NCBI GenBank assembly: GCA_937996595.1 | Contig: CALKVC010000094.1 | Location: forward strand, 1 to 64,000 | Source of the DNA: an uncultured Chitinophagaceae bacterium | GTDB taxonomy: Bacteria; Bacteroidota; Bacteroidia; Chitinophagales; Chitinophagaceae | Direction: 5' to 3' | DNA length: 64,000 nt | Shown: positions 27,316-36,601 of the stretch, piece after piece | Position numbering within the stretch: the stretch's first letter is position 1 | Layout of the letters: each line of letters starts with the position of its first letter | Made by a program: the position numbers and the translations under genes | Notes under the pieces: generated by a model | The model's input: only the letters and a program-made list of their open reading frames with translations | Databases searched by the model: none | What the model was told of the DNA's origin: nothing

Positions 27316-30300
27316 TTAATACATGATGCCATTATACACCACCTGCCCCAGTTTATTGCTTAGCTCAAACCTGTAAATGCCTTTTGGCTGGTTACTAAAC
27401 CTGATATAAATCTTTTGATCAACCACGGGATTGGGATAAACAGCTATTGAAGGATCGCCGGGCTTCACTTGCAATTTGGCATTATTGAAGTTAAATCCCT
27501 TTTCCTGTTCGGCATACAGGGGGTTGGTTTTATACGGAGCCTTTTTGGTTTTCTTAAATACCATTATAAATCGGTCTGAAGCCTGCGAGCCCGCATCTTC
27601 CGTTACGCTGAAACTGATGAAGCTGCTGTCGGTCATGCTTACTTCTGAACTGGTAAATTTGAATCGATCAACCAGGTAGGCATGCAAGCCTCCGTTTCGC
27701 ATGTTCAGCGGTGCAAAGCGAAACTCATAGAGCTGCTTTTTCAGGTTTTGCAAATAGTAGAAGATCGTATCGTGCTTCATTACTTCGTTTCGGGCTTCCA
27801 CAGCCAGTATAGAATCTGATCTTTTTATACCGAAGTTCTCTCCTCCGTTCATAATCTTCAACGCATCATTTTCATTTACTTCATTGCCCAACCCGTCTTG
27901 AAAAGCTACTATATTGCCATCGGCTATAATGCCGGTGTTGGTAAAAAGGGAGGCAAATATGAACCCACGATTGGCCAAATTATTATTGACTGAGCCTGGC
28001 CTGTTCACCAGCCTGCTTCCATTTGCTTTTACCGTTTCATTAAAATTCACACTGCCGCCTGTTCCATTACCTTTTACAAACACCGCCTGCCCTGATTCTA
28101 TAAATGGTGCAGGTACGCCTGCAGGATAGAAATCAGTTGCAGGGTTGCCGGTTGGCGGTGTGCCTACCGTTGGTATATAACCTGCTAATCCGGTGATGGT
28201 CTGGTATCCGCCCACGTTGTAATTACCGGCCAGTTTAGGATCCCAGACATAAAATACATCGTTGATGCCGGTACTGATGGCAAGTACTTTACTGAACTCT
28301 ATCCGTGACGCATACGGGTTACCAAAAGTTTGAAACTTATTGGCAGCAACCGTAACAGATGCCGGTGGGTTGCCCGGTTGAAATAGTGTTCCTGTACTTC
28401 TTAAAACCGTATTATTGGGAGCAGCACCAGAAGTGGTAACTGTTCTGTCGCCACGAACAAAAAGCATATAGCCCAGTTTATTTTGTAAGGATGTATTGGT
28501 ATTGGTAACTGCCGTCCAGTTCACAGCTGCATCGTTGAAAAATTTCAGTGATGGCAGCGCAGTGGTAATATCGAATCCGGTACCCGTTCCCGTTATGATG
28601 GTTCCGAAACCAGCTGGCGTTGTGCCATTTTCCTGCCATGCCTGGCGTATGGTTTGTCCGGTGGTTGGGGTGGCGAGGAACTGCCAGGTTTTGGTATGAG
28701 CGCCTCCGGTTATTCCGGTATGGATATATCTTTCTACTGTTACATCACCTATGATGCTTCCTGATATGGCTCCAATTCTTGACGTTCCGTTAACATCTGA
28801 TTTTAAAGTAAGATTACCCCCGGTATTGAGTACTGCATTTGTATTAACTGTTACTGTACCCGGGCTGGCTCCTGCAGCAATGCTCAATGCTGTACCCAGT
28901 GTAGCGCTGGCTGTATCGGCAATGTACAGGTCTTTAAGGATCGCAGCACTTGTTGCAAAAAGCAATGTTCCTGCATCACCATTTAAAGTGAGGTTAGATG
29001 AAGCAGATCCTTTTAGTGTACCGCTTCCTGTTATAGCCCGGTTGATGGTGAGCGTATTGCCATTAATATCTACCGTTGCATTACCATTTAGAGCCAGGTC
29101 GCGGACCTGCACATTCGATGACAATAACGGCATTGGAACAGCATTGTTCAATATGACTGCATCAATTTGTGGATGATTGGGAGGTATCCCGCAGGTCCAG
29201 TTGCTGCCGGTACTCCAGTTATTGGTACCTCCTCCGGTCCAGGTATTCGTACTGTTAAGGTTAACCACGGTAGCTGCTGATGTAGCACTACACCCATGCC
29301 CATCCGTTACCGTTACTGTATAACTGCCGGCCGTAGACGCCGTAATGGATTGGGTGGTTTCTCCGGTTGACCAGGAATAGGTGCAGCCGGGGCCATATTC
29401 CCAAAAATCTCTTGTGTATACCCCATCATATCCCGTTCCTATATACCCTTTTGAACCAATACTAAAGCCAGCAGCACCCTCCCTGGCTGTGCCTCCAAAA
29501 TCTGCTTTTTGAACCCAGGAATTTGAAACAGGATCATATTCCCAAAAATCCTTTTTACGTGTGCCATCATTTCCTGTTCCAATATACCCTTTGCTGCCTA
29601 TGGAAAAGCCAACAGCATCCTGCCTTGCTGTACCACCAAAATCAGTTTGCTGAACCCAGGAATTAGAAACAGGATCATATTCCCAAAAATCTTTTTTAAG
29701 TGACAAAGCCAAACCCGTCCCGATATACCCTTTGTTGCCTATGGAAAAGCCAACTGCATTGTCTCTTGCTGTTCCACCAAAATCTGCTTTTTGAACCCAG
29801 GAATTGGATACAGGATCATATTCCCAAAAATCTTTTTTTCGTGTGCCATCATTTCCTGTTCCAATATACCCCTTGCTGCCTATAGAAAAGCCAACTGCAT
29901 TACATCTTGCTGTTCCACCAAAATCCGCTTTCTGCGTCCAGGTATTTCCGACAGGATCATATACCCAAAAATCTTTTTTTAAAAAAACGCCTTCAATCCC
30001 CGTTCCAACGTACCCTTTACTGCCTATAGAAAAGCCAACTGCTAATCTTCTTGCTGTTCCACCAAAATCCGCCTTTTGAGTCCAGGTATTGCCGATGGAA
30101 TCATATTCCCAAAAATCTTTTTTAAAAGAAAGGGCATCAAACCCCGTTCCGACGTACCCTTTACTGCCTATGGAAAAGCCAACTGCGAATATTACTCCAT
30201 TACCATTAATGCCAAAATCCGCCTTTTGGGTCCAGGTATTGCCAACAAAAGCAGTGAGGGATACTGACCCCCCCGAACAAAAAGTGGTGGGACCGGAGGG

Positions 30301-33300
30301 CGTGATCGTTGGTGTGGCAGGATTTGCATTCACTGTAACATTTTTGGCTGCCGAAGTGGCGCTGCAACCAGCCGCGTTAAAAACAGTCACCGTATAACTG
30401 CCCGCGGTGCTTACCATAATAGATTGTGTCGACTGACCGCTTGACCATTGATAAGAAGTGCCCGCACTGGATGTTAATGTTACACTACCCCCCGAACAAA
30501 AGGTCGTGGCACCGGATGCCGTGATCGTTGCCGTTGGAATTGAATTTACAATAACTGTTGTTGGGGATGAAGTTGCACTACACCCATATCCATCCGTTAC
30601 CGTTACCGTATAACTACCTGCTGTAGACGCCGTGATGGATTGGGTGGTTTCACCGGTTGACCAGGAATAGGTATAATCAGCATTATACTCCCAAAAATCA
30701 TTAAAGTTTGTCGCACCTCCGCCTGTCCCGATATAAGCCCGGTTGCCTATCGTAAAACCGGTTCCATAGGTACGACCACTGCCTGGGAAATCGGATTTTT
30801 GCAACCAGGTATTGGTTACCGGGTCATATTCCCAGAAATCCTTTCGCCTTGTACCATCATTTCCGGTAACCACATATCCTTTTGATCCTAAACTAAATCC
30901 AATAGGCGTCAAACGGGCTGTTCCACCAAAATCGCTTCTTTGCAACCAGGCATTTGTTGCCGGATCATATTCCCAAAAATCTTTTTTGGGACTTCCATCA
31001 TTTCCTGTGCCGATATATCCTTTGGAACCAATCGAAAAACCAACGGCATAATACCTTGCCGTACCGCCAAAAACAGACTTCTGTGTCCACGTATTTGTAG
31101 CCGGATCATATTCCCAAAAATCTTTTTTTGGACTTCCATCATTTCCTGTACCTATATATCCTTTACTGCCAATTACAAATCCCACGGCAGCAAATCTGGC
31201 TGTACCCCCAAAATCTGTCTTTTGTGTCCAGGTATTCCCGGCTGGGTCATATTCCCAGAAATCTTTTTTATTTACCCCATCAGAACCAGTACCGATATAC
31301 CCTTTACTACCAATTGCAAATCCCACGGCAGCACTTCTGGCTGTACCACCAAAATCCGCTTTTTGAGACCATGCATTGGTGGCTGTGTCATACTCCCAAA
31401 AATCTTTTCTATTTACCCCATCATATCCTGTGCCGATATACCCTTTTGAGCCAATCGAAAAACCAACGGCAGCATTTCTGGCTGTACCACCAAAATTCGA
31501 TTTCTGTATCCAGTAATAATTTCCCGTTGCTGTAAGGGATACATTCCCTCCTGCGCAAAATGTTGTGGAACCCGATGGCGTGATCGTTGCCGTTGGTAAT
31601 GGATTTACAATGATCGTTGTTGGAACTGATGTTGCACTGCAACCATAAACATCCGTTACCGTTACCGTATAACTACCTGCAGTAGACGCAGTGATGGATT
31701 GGGTGGTTTCACCGGATGACCAGGAATAGCTATAGCCAGGATCATACTCCCAATGGTCTCCAAATCGTGACGTTCCATTAAACCCGGTACTAATATACCC
31801 TTTCAAGCCAATAGAAAAACCAACAGCACTATTTCTTGCAGCACCAGGAAAAACAGCCTTTACAACCCAATTATTACTACCCTGGTCATATTCCCAGAAA
31901 TCAGTTTTATACGATCCGTCATATCCTGTTCCTATATATCCTTTGGCATTAATGCCAAAACCAACAGCACCAGAGCGTGAGCTACCGCCAAAGTTTGCTT
32001 TTTGAACCCAGGTATTAGTAGCAGGATTATATTCCCAGAAATCATTGAATGGATTTAGAAACCCAATTTTTCTACCCAACCCGATATATCCTTTTGTTCC
32101 GATACAAAAACCAACACCGGCATAATTTCCACTTCCCGGGTAATCTGATTTCCGAACCCAGCTATCCAATACCGGGTCATATTCCCAGAAATCATTATAA
32201 GATCCGGTACCCAAATATCCTTTAGAACCTATGCTGAAACCAACTGCAAGGATAAAACCCAATCCCGGATAATCTGCTTTTTGTATCCAGCTATTTGTTA
32301 CAGTATTATACTCCCAAAAATCCTTTGTTCCACCACCAACATCAGAACCTGTTCCGATATAACCTTTACTTCCAATACTAAAGCCTACTGCATACCTACG
32401 TGCCGTTCCGCCAAAGTCAGCCTTTTGTGTCCATGCGCCTGTGCCAGCATTGTACTGCCAAAAATCTTTTTTGTAACCAGTAGCATCTTCACCTGTGCCT
32501 ATATAACCGAATGTTCCTATACTAAATCCAATGGCACTTGAACGTATCCCGCCGCCTACGTTTGCCTTTTGTGTCCAGGCATTATTGGAACCCGAGGCGT
32601 TCAGCACCAGGTTATCACCCTGGCAAATTGTGTTCTCCCCGTCTGGATTTATCACTGCAGTCGGTGTAATAACACTAATTACAACAGCAGCAGACGTAGC
32701 ATTACAACCCGTTACCGCATTCACAGTAACCGTATAACTGCCAGCCGTAGACGCAGATATGGTTTGTGTGGTTTGCCCGCTCGACCAGCTATAGGTACAG
32801 GCCGGGTAATATTCCCAGAACTGTTTATATAAAGTGGTGCCATTCAGCCCCGTGCCGATATATCCCTTGTCGTCTATTGAAAAGCCCACCGCATACCTGC
32901 AGGCCGGCGCGCCATAATTGGCCCTGACCGTCCAGGTATTGGTCGTTGGATTATACTCATAAAAATCATTGTAATATGACGTCCCATCAAAGCCCGTTCC
33001 CAAAAACCCTTTGGTGCCGATACCAAAACCGGTTGCCGCATACCGCCCGGCGCCTGGAAAATCCAGCTTGGCTGCCCAGGTATTGGTGGCCGGATTGTAT
33101 TCGTAAAAATCTGTTTCGTTGAGAATGGTAGAAACAGACCCGGTGCCGATATACCCTTTGGTGCCCACTGCAAAGCCCACAGCACTGTGCCGGGAAGCGC
33201 CTGTAAAAGCGGCTTTGCTGGTCCAGGCATTGGTGGCCGGGTCATACTCCCTGAAATCGGTGTATCGGGTAGTACCATCCCAGCCGGTGCCAATATAGCC

Positions 33301-33813
33301 TTTGGCTCCGATACTGAATCCAGCAGCAAAATAACGGCTCGAGCCGGTGAAAGCTGTTTTTGATGTCCATACATTGGTGGCCGGATTGTATTCCCAGAAA
33401 TCAGTGTACGTTACCGCCCCATTCCGCCCGGTGCCCACATACCCCTTCGTACCAATGCCGAAGCCCACCGCACCCCAGCGAAGGCCTCCGCCAAAATCTG
33501 CCTTCTGCGACCAGGTATCATTGACCGGGTCGTATTCCCAGAAATCACTGTAAGCAGTTGCAGAAATATTCCTTCCCGTACCGATGTACCCTTTTGTTCC
33601 AACACTAAACCCTACGGCATTTTGTCTTTCTAACCCGGTAAGATCAGTCATCTTCGTCCACACATTACCGGGAGGTGCGGTGAGGGTTACACTGTTTCCC
33701 TCGCAGATATTTACCGGTCCGGGAGGGCTGATGGTAGCATCAGGCGAACATTGTGCAAATGTGCCCAGGGCCATTACAAAATGAAAGAATAATATTAATG
33801 TAATTCTATTCAT
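27316..33813 (-). CDS. Giant secreted kelch-propeller T9SS protein, module copy 2 (truncated in sorting domain)
   Basis: 2165 residues from ATG at 33813. Signal peptide MNRITLILFFHFVMALGTFAQ, then 24 kelch-like repeats in four groups of six (consensus GFSIGSKGYIGTG and DFWEYDPATNTWTQK). Each group ends with a linker of the type YSWSTGETTQSITAS / SYTVTVT / GCSATS. A long C-terminal region (NTWTGGGTNNWSTGSNWTCG onward; KTWQFLATPTTGQTIRQAW; ASRIEFSKV) is near-identical to that of the copy at 138-7697. It ends in a T9SS domain (VYPNPVVDQKIYIRFSN) cut by TAA after NGIMY. Without the last 39 residues T9SS export would be expected to fail. Starts 3 bp after the DUF4907 stop, so one transcript. Function unknown. 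Confidence 0.85.
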   Translation of the reverse strand: MNRITLILFFHFVMALGTFAQCSPDATISPPGPVNICEGNSVTLTAPPGNVWTKMTDLTGLERQNAVGFSVGTKGYIGTGRNISATAYSDFWEYDPVNDTWSQKADFGGGLRWGAVGFGIGTKGYVGTGRNGAVTYTDFWEYNPATNVWTSKTAFTGSSRYFAAGFSIGAKGYIGTGWDGTTRYTDFREYDPATNAWTSKAAFTGASRHSAVGFAVGTKGYIGTGSVSTILNETDFYEYNPATNTWAAKLDFPGAGRYAATGFGIGTKGFLGTGFDGTSYYNDFYEYNPTTNTWTVRANYGAPACRYAVGFSIDDKGYIGTGLNGTTLYKQFWEYYPACTYSWSSGQTTQTISASTAGSYTVTVNAVTGCNATSAAVVISVITPTAVINPDGENTICQGDNLVLNASGSNNAWTQKANVGGGIRSSAIGFSIGTFGYIGTGEDATGYKKDFWQYNAGTGAWTQKADFGGTARRYAVGFSIGSKGYIGTGSDVGGGTKDFWEYNTVTNSWIQKADYPGLGFILAVGFSIGSKGYLGTGSYNDFWEYDPVLDSWVRKSDYPGSGNYAGVGFCIGTKGYIGLGRKIGFLNPFNDFWEYNPATNTWVQKANFGGSSRSGAVGFGINAKGYIGTGYDGSYKTDFWEYDQGSNNWVVKAVFPGAARNSAVGFSIGLKGYISTGFNGTSRFGDHWEYDPGYSYSWSSGETTQSITASTAGSYTVTVTDVYGCSATSVPTTIIVNPLPTATITPSGSTTFCAGGNVSLTATGNYYWIQKSNFGGTARNAAVGFSIGSKGYIGTGYDGVNRKDFWEYDTATNAWSQKADFGGTARSAAVGFAIGSKGYIGTGSDGVNKKDFWEYDPAGNTWTQKTDFGGTARFAAVGFVIGSKGYIGTGNDGSPKKDFWEYDPATNTWTQKSVFGGTARYYAVGFSIGSKGYIGTGNDGSPKKDFWEYDPATNAWLQRSDFGGTARLTPIGFSLGSKGYVVTGNDGTRRKDFWEYDPVTNTWLQKSDFPGSGRTYGTGFTIGNRAYIGTGGGATNFNDFWEYNADYTYSWSTGETTQSITASTAGSYTVTVTDGYGCSATSSPTTVIVNSIPTATITASGATTFCSGGSVTLTSSAGTSYQWSSGQSTQSIMVSTAGSYTVTVFNAAGCSATSAAKNVTVNANPATPTITPSGPTTFCSGGSVSLTAFVGNTWTQKADFGINGNGVIFAVGFSIGSKGYVGTGFDALSFKKDFWEYDSIGNTWTQKADFGGTARRLAVGFSIGSKGYVGTGIEGVFLKKDFWVYDPVGNTWTQKADFGGTARCNAVGFSIGSKGYIGTGNDGTRKKDFWEYDPVSNSWVQKADFGGTARDNAVGFSIGNKGYIGTGLALSLKKDFWEYDPVSNSWVQQTDFGGTARQDAVGFSIGSKGYIGTGNDGTRKKDFWEYDPVSNSWVQKADFGGTAREGAAGFSIGSKGYIGTGYDGVYTRDFWEYGPGCTYSWSTGETTQSITASTAGSYTVTVTDGHGCSATSAATVVNLNSTNTWTGGGTNNWSTGSNWTCGIPPNHPQIDAVILNNAVPMPLLSSNVQVRDLALNGNATVDINGNTLTINRAITGSGTLKGSASSNLTLNGDAGTLLFATSAAILKDLYIADTASATLGTALSIAAGASPGTVTVNTNAVLNTGGNLTLKSDVNGTSRIGAISGSIIGDVTVERYIHTGITGGAHTKTWQFLATPTTGQTIRQAWQENGTTPAGFGTIITGTGTGFDITTALPSLKFFNDAAVNWTAVTNTNTSLQNKLGYMLFVRGDRTVTTSGAAPNNTVLRSTGTLFQPGNPPASVTVAANKFQTFGNPYASRIEFSKVLAISTGINDVFYVWDPKLAGNYNVGGYQTITGLAGYIPTVGTPPTGNPATDFYPAGVPAPFIESGQAVFVKGNGTGGSVNFNETVKANGSRLVNRPGSVNNNLANRGFIFASLFTNTGIIADGNIVAFQDGLGNEVNENDALKIMNGGENFGIKRSDSILAVEARNEVMKHDTIFYYLQNLKKQLYEFRFAPLNMRNGGLHAYLVDRFKFTSSEVSMTDSSFISFSVTEDAGSQASDRFIMVFKKTKKAPYKTNPLYAEQEKGFNFNNAKLQVKPGDPSIAVYPNPVVDQKIYIRFSNQPKGIYRFELSNKLGQVVYNGIMY

Positions 33814-33816
33814 CAA

Positions 33817-34200
33817 TCATTTGATGGCTTTCAGTTTTTTCATTTCATTTATCGATACCGTTGGAGGCATTTCTCCTTTCTTTATTTTTTCTATAACAAG
33901 CTTTGCAATTTTTTCAGCTGCAACTTTCGTTTTAAACCCTTCATTGCCCGGCATAGCAGGTATGCTGTTCTGGTGTATCATTAGTTTGCCATCCGCATAT
34001 ATATCATAAGCAAATGTGTTGTTTACCGCAACGATGATCTTGTAAGTAAGTTTTGTATTGCTGAATTGTGAAGCTTTTGGAAACTGGATCTCTTTTTCTT
34101 CCTGGTTACTTTTTGGTGCTGACTGGGCATGTACAAAATTTGAAATAAGCACAAAGCCCAGGCTTATTCCAATACATTTTATTGCAGGTTGCATATTCAT
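33817..34200 (-). CDS. Small secreted DUF4907-type protein, module copy 2
   Basis: About 127 residues from ATG at 34200 (MNMQPAIKCIGISLGFVLIS); the longer frame to 34317 adds residues with no signal-peptide character. Signal peptide ends near FVHAQ. Domain motifs: FAYDIYADGKLMIHQNSIPA, MPGNEGFKTKVAAEKIAKL, KIKKGEMPPTVSINEM. Paralogue of 7781-8176. Its stop lies 3 bp from the start of the giant kelch gene. A palindrome at 34326-34341, about 130 nt upstream, matches one before the response regulator, suggesting shared control. Confidence 0.8.
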   Translation of the reverse strand: MNMQPAIKCIGISLGFVLISNFVHAQSAPKSNQEEKEIQFPKASQFSNTKLTYKIIVAVNNTFAYDIYADGKLMIHQNSIPAMPGNEGFKTKVAAEKIAKLVIEKIKKGEMPPTVSINEMKKLKAIK

Positions 34201-34325
34201 CTTACCATTATTATACAGGTGTAAAGGCTTAGCAGAAAGTAGTTCTATAAATATTGGAAAATCACCCGGGTTATGTTTACCCGGAAAATGAGTATAAATA
34301 TTACTCAAATACTGCATAAAGCCAA

Positions 34326-34341
34326 TACGTAATTGTGCGTA
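34326..34341. promoter_or_regulatory. Putative response-regulator site upstream of DUF4907/kelch
   Basis: TACGTAATTGTGCGTA. It differs from the perfect palindrome at 36391-36406 (TACGCATTTGTGCGTA) at two positions. Lies in the gap between the kinase stop and the DUF4907 start, where a promoter for the DUF4907-kelch pair would be expected. Confidence 0.55.
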
Positions 34342-34362
34342 CCTTTTTCGGGCTCCAAGTAC

Positions 34363-35670
34363 TTATATTGGGATGATAATCAATACGATAGCTCCATTAT
34401 CATTTGAAATTTTGATGGAACCGTTCATTTCAGCTACTCTTTTGTGAAGGTTCTTCAGCCCGTTACCCAGCCGCAGGCCGGCATGGTTCTCATTCTCAGG
34501 AATGCCGATGCCATTGTCGGCGATCTTAATTTGCAGGTTTTTATGGGCAGTGCTGATATCAATAGTAAGTATGCTGGCTTTGGCATGCTTCAACACATTA
34601 TGCAGGATCTCTTTGATACAAAGAAAGAGGTTTTTACGCTGGGCTGCATTCAGGATGATTTTTCTTCCTGCTGCTTCATCAAATTGAAATCGGGATTCAA
34701 TACCGGTATCTTCAAAAAAGTTCACGGCATATTGATGAACATATTCATAAAAACTGGATAAGGATTTATTCTCTTCGTCCAATGCCCAGATCAGGGTCTT
34801 CATCTTCTGATTTAATTCATTGGCGGTTTCGCTGATTTTCTGTGCATACTTTTCCGGTTCCTTTAATTTATCCTTTTGCTGAACCAGCAGGTCGCTGATG
34901 ATACGGATACTGCTTAGGCTTCCACCCATATCATCGTGCAGGTCGCTGATGATCCTTTCCCTTTCTTTGATGATCACAAATTGTTTATCCAGTTCCAGTT
35001 TCTTTTTTTCCTTTTCTATCATTTTAGATTTGAGCAGCAACCCGTAATTCAGAAAAAGGAATTCAAGTGTAGTGCCCACAATATGGTATTGCATGTAATA
35101 CAATCCGCTTTTTTTATGATCCGAAAGCAACATGTCCACCAGGCAGGCCGTACCGAAAGCCAGCGCGCAAAAACTGCCCGATACCAGTATGCGGTTTAAA
35201 ACAATATTCTTCATTGCCAGGAGGCCAATGACATAAAAAGCAAAAAGCACAATCGCAAAAACAAAATATTTTACAATATCATCGGAAAAATAATAGCCTC
35301 CATAAAAATAACTGGTTACCATGTCGATGGAACCAAAAATAATCATACCGGTCTCAAGCCGGGTGGCAATTAAATTGATCCTTGGATACAATGATTCCAT
35401 GCTGCAGAAATTGCGGCCGAAACGGAAATAAAAGGCAACGAGGTAAAACCACAAACCCCTGCTAAGTGTGAATTTTTCAATATCTGTGATGGTGTTTTTA
35501 AGGGGGTTGAGGTAAGGATCGGCCTGGAAGATCAGGAAAACAGATATAGAAAGGGTATATAAAAGATAGTACACCAGTTCTTTTCTCCGGAATATGAACA
35601 ACTGGTAAATAATGAAAAGTACCTGTATGAAAACTACCCCGATAAAACTATATAGTAAAGCAAATTCCAA
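34363..35670 (-). CDS. Sensor histidine kinase with multi-helix membrane sensor
   Basis: 435 residues from a TTG start at 35670, the only possible start because TGA lies two codons upstream. About seven N-terminal membrane helices (7TM-DISM-like, for example VFIQVLFIIYQLFIF and YFVFAIVLFAFYVIGLLAM), a short coiled coil (MIEKEKKKLELDK), HisKA_3 with phospho-acceptor His in ISDLHDDMGGSLSSIRI, and HATPase boxes CIKEILHNVLKHA and IADNGIGIP. Pairs with the regulator gene whose stop lies 50 nt upstream. The membrane sensor differs from the TPR sensor of module copy 1, so the two systems sense different cues. Confidence 0.92.
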   Translation of the reverse strand: MEFALLYSFIGVVFIQVLFIIYQLFIFRRKELVYYLLYTLSISVFLIFQADPYLNPLKNTITDIEKFTLSRGLWFYLVAFYFRFGRNFCSMESLYPRINLIATRLETGMIIFGSIDMVTSYFYGGYYFSDDIVKYFVFAIVLFAFYVIGLLAMKNIVLNRILVSGSFCALAFGTACLVDMLLSDHKKSGLYYMQYHIVGTTLEFLFLNYGLLLKSKMIEKEKKKLELDKQFVIIKERERIISDLHDDMGGSLSSIRIISDLLVQQKDKLKEPEKYAQKISETANELNQKMKTLIWALDEENKSLSSFYEYVHQYAVNFFEDTGIESRFQFDEAAGRKIILNAAQRKNLFLCIKEILHNVLKHAKASILTIDISTAHKNLQIKIADNGIGIPENENHAGLRLGNGLKNLHKRVAEMNGSIKISNDNGAIVLIIIPI

Positions 35671-35720
35671 GCAACGTCAGTTTGGTTCAAAAACAGGTTG
35701 GAAAATATGTATAATGTACC

Positions 35721-36356
35721 TTATCCTTTCAAATATAAATTCAACGCCTCAACCCTTGTATTCACCTGTAATTTTTCATAAATATGCTGTACATGTTTTC
35801 TAACTGTACCCTGGCTGATCTGCAGGTGGTCTGCAACCTCTTTATTCATCATCCCTTTAGATAATGCTTCCAGCACTTCTTTCTCACGTTCTGTTAATAC
35901 CTGTAATTGCTTTTTTTCAACTTCAATTGTTTTAAAACTTGCCACTACTTTCCTGGCAATTGAACTGCTCATCGGACTGCCTCCTTTCATCATATCAGTC
36001 AGGGCTGCCAAAATCTTCGCCGGTCCCTCTGATTTTAAAATATAACCGCTGGCACCCGCTTTCAAACTATTGAATATTTTATCATTGTCTTCATAGGATG
36101 TACACATCAGGAACAGCATTTTAGGAAACTTATCCTTCAATTGCAGTACACAATCAATACCGCTCATTCCGGGAAGATTGATATCCATCAATACAGCATC
36201 AGGTTCAATAGATGGTATTTCTTCCAGTGCCGTTTCTGCATTACCGAAACTGCCACCTAATATATACTGATCTGAAAGATCTATCATCAATGACAAAGCT
36301 TCCCGGAGCTCATCTTTATCCTCAACAATGCATATCACTTTGTCTGCGGCTGTCAT
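35721..36356 (-). CDS. Response regulator, NarL/LuxR type, module copy 2
   Basis: 211 residues. Receiver: acidic CIVEDKDEL, phospho-Asp in AVLMDINLPGMSG, MCTSYEDN, GYILKSEGP. LuxR-type helix-turn-helix: LTEREKEVLEALSKGMMNK and ISQGTVRKHVQHIYEKLQV. First gene of the module copy 2 transcript. A perfect palindrome lies 35-50 nt upstream of its ATG, a likely autoregulatory site. Confidence 0.93.
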   Translation of the reverse strand: MTAADKVICIVEDKDELREALSLMIDLSDQYILGGSFGNAETALEEIPSIEPDAVLMDINLPGMSGIDCVLQLKDKFPKMLFLMCTSYEDNDKIFNSLKAGASGYILKSEGPAKILAALTDMMKGGSPMSSSIARKVVASFKTIEVEKKQLQVLTEREKEVLEALSKGMMNKEVADHLQISQGTVRKHVQHIYEKLQVNTRVEALNLYLKG

Positions 36357-36390
36357 ATAGTAAATATAATTGCTTTCCTGAAAAAATAAA

Positions 36391-36406
36391 TACGCATTTG
36401 TGCGTA
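36391..36406. promoter_or_regulatory. Palindrome upstream of response regulator
   Basis: TACGCA-TTTG-TGCGTA, perfect 6-bp arms. Almost the same 16-mer occurs at 34326-34341 before the DUF4907 gene. Size and symmetry fit a NarL-type dimer. Confidence 0.6.
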
Positions 36407-36483
36407 GTGAGGGAAAAACAATGATCCAGCATTGCCGGCTGAAGGGTTAGAAAAAAGAATGGAGATTATATCATGCAAGATTG

Positions 36484-36530
36484 TCAAACATTCCATTGAA
36501 TATTCATTGTTCCCTGATCATTTTTGATTG
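36484..36530. repeat. Single copy of the dispersed 50-bp repeat family
   Basis: Contains ACATTCCATTGAATATTC and ATTGTTCCCTGATCAT, the reverse complement of words in the tandem array at 8399-8680 and in the element at 18-115. Lies between module copy 2 and trmB. Confidence 0.65.
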
Positions 36531-36601
36531 TTAACCATTGCCGATAACAAGTAGCTGCAATCTTTCCTCATCACCCCATGTTTTATTTATATTTGCCCCC
36601 C

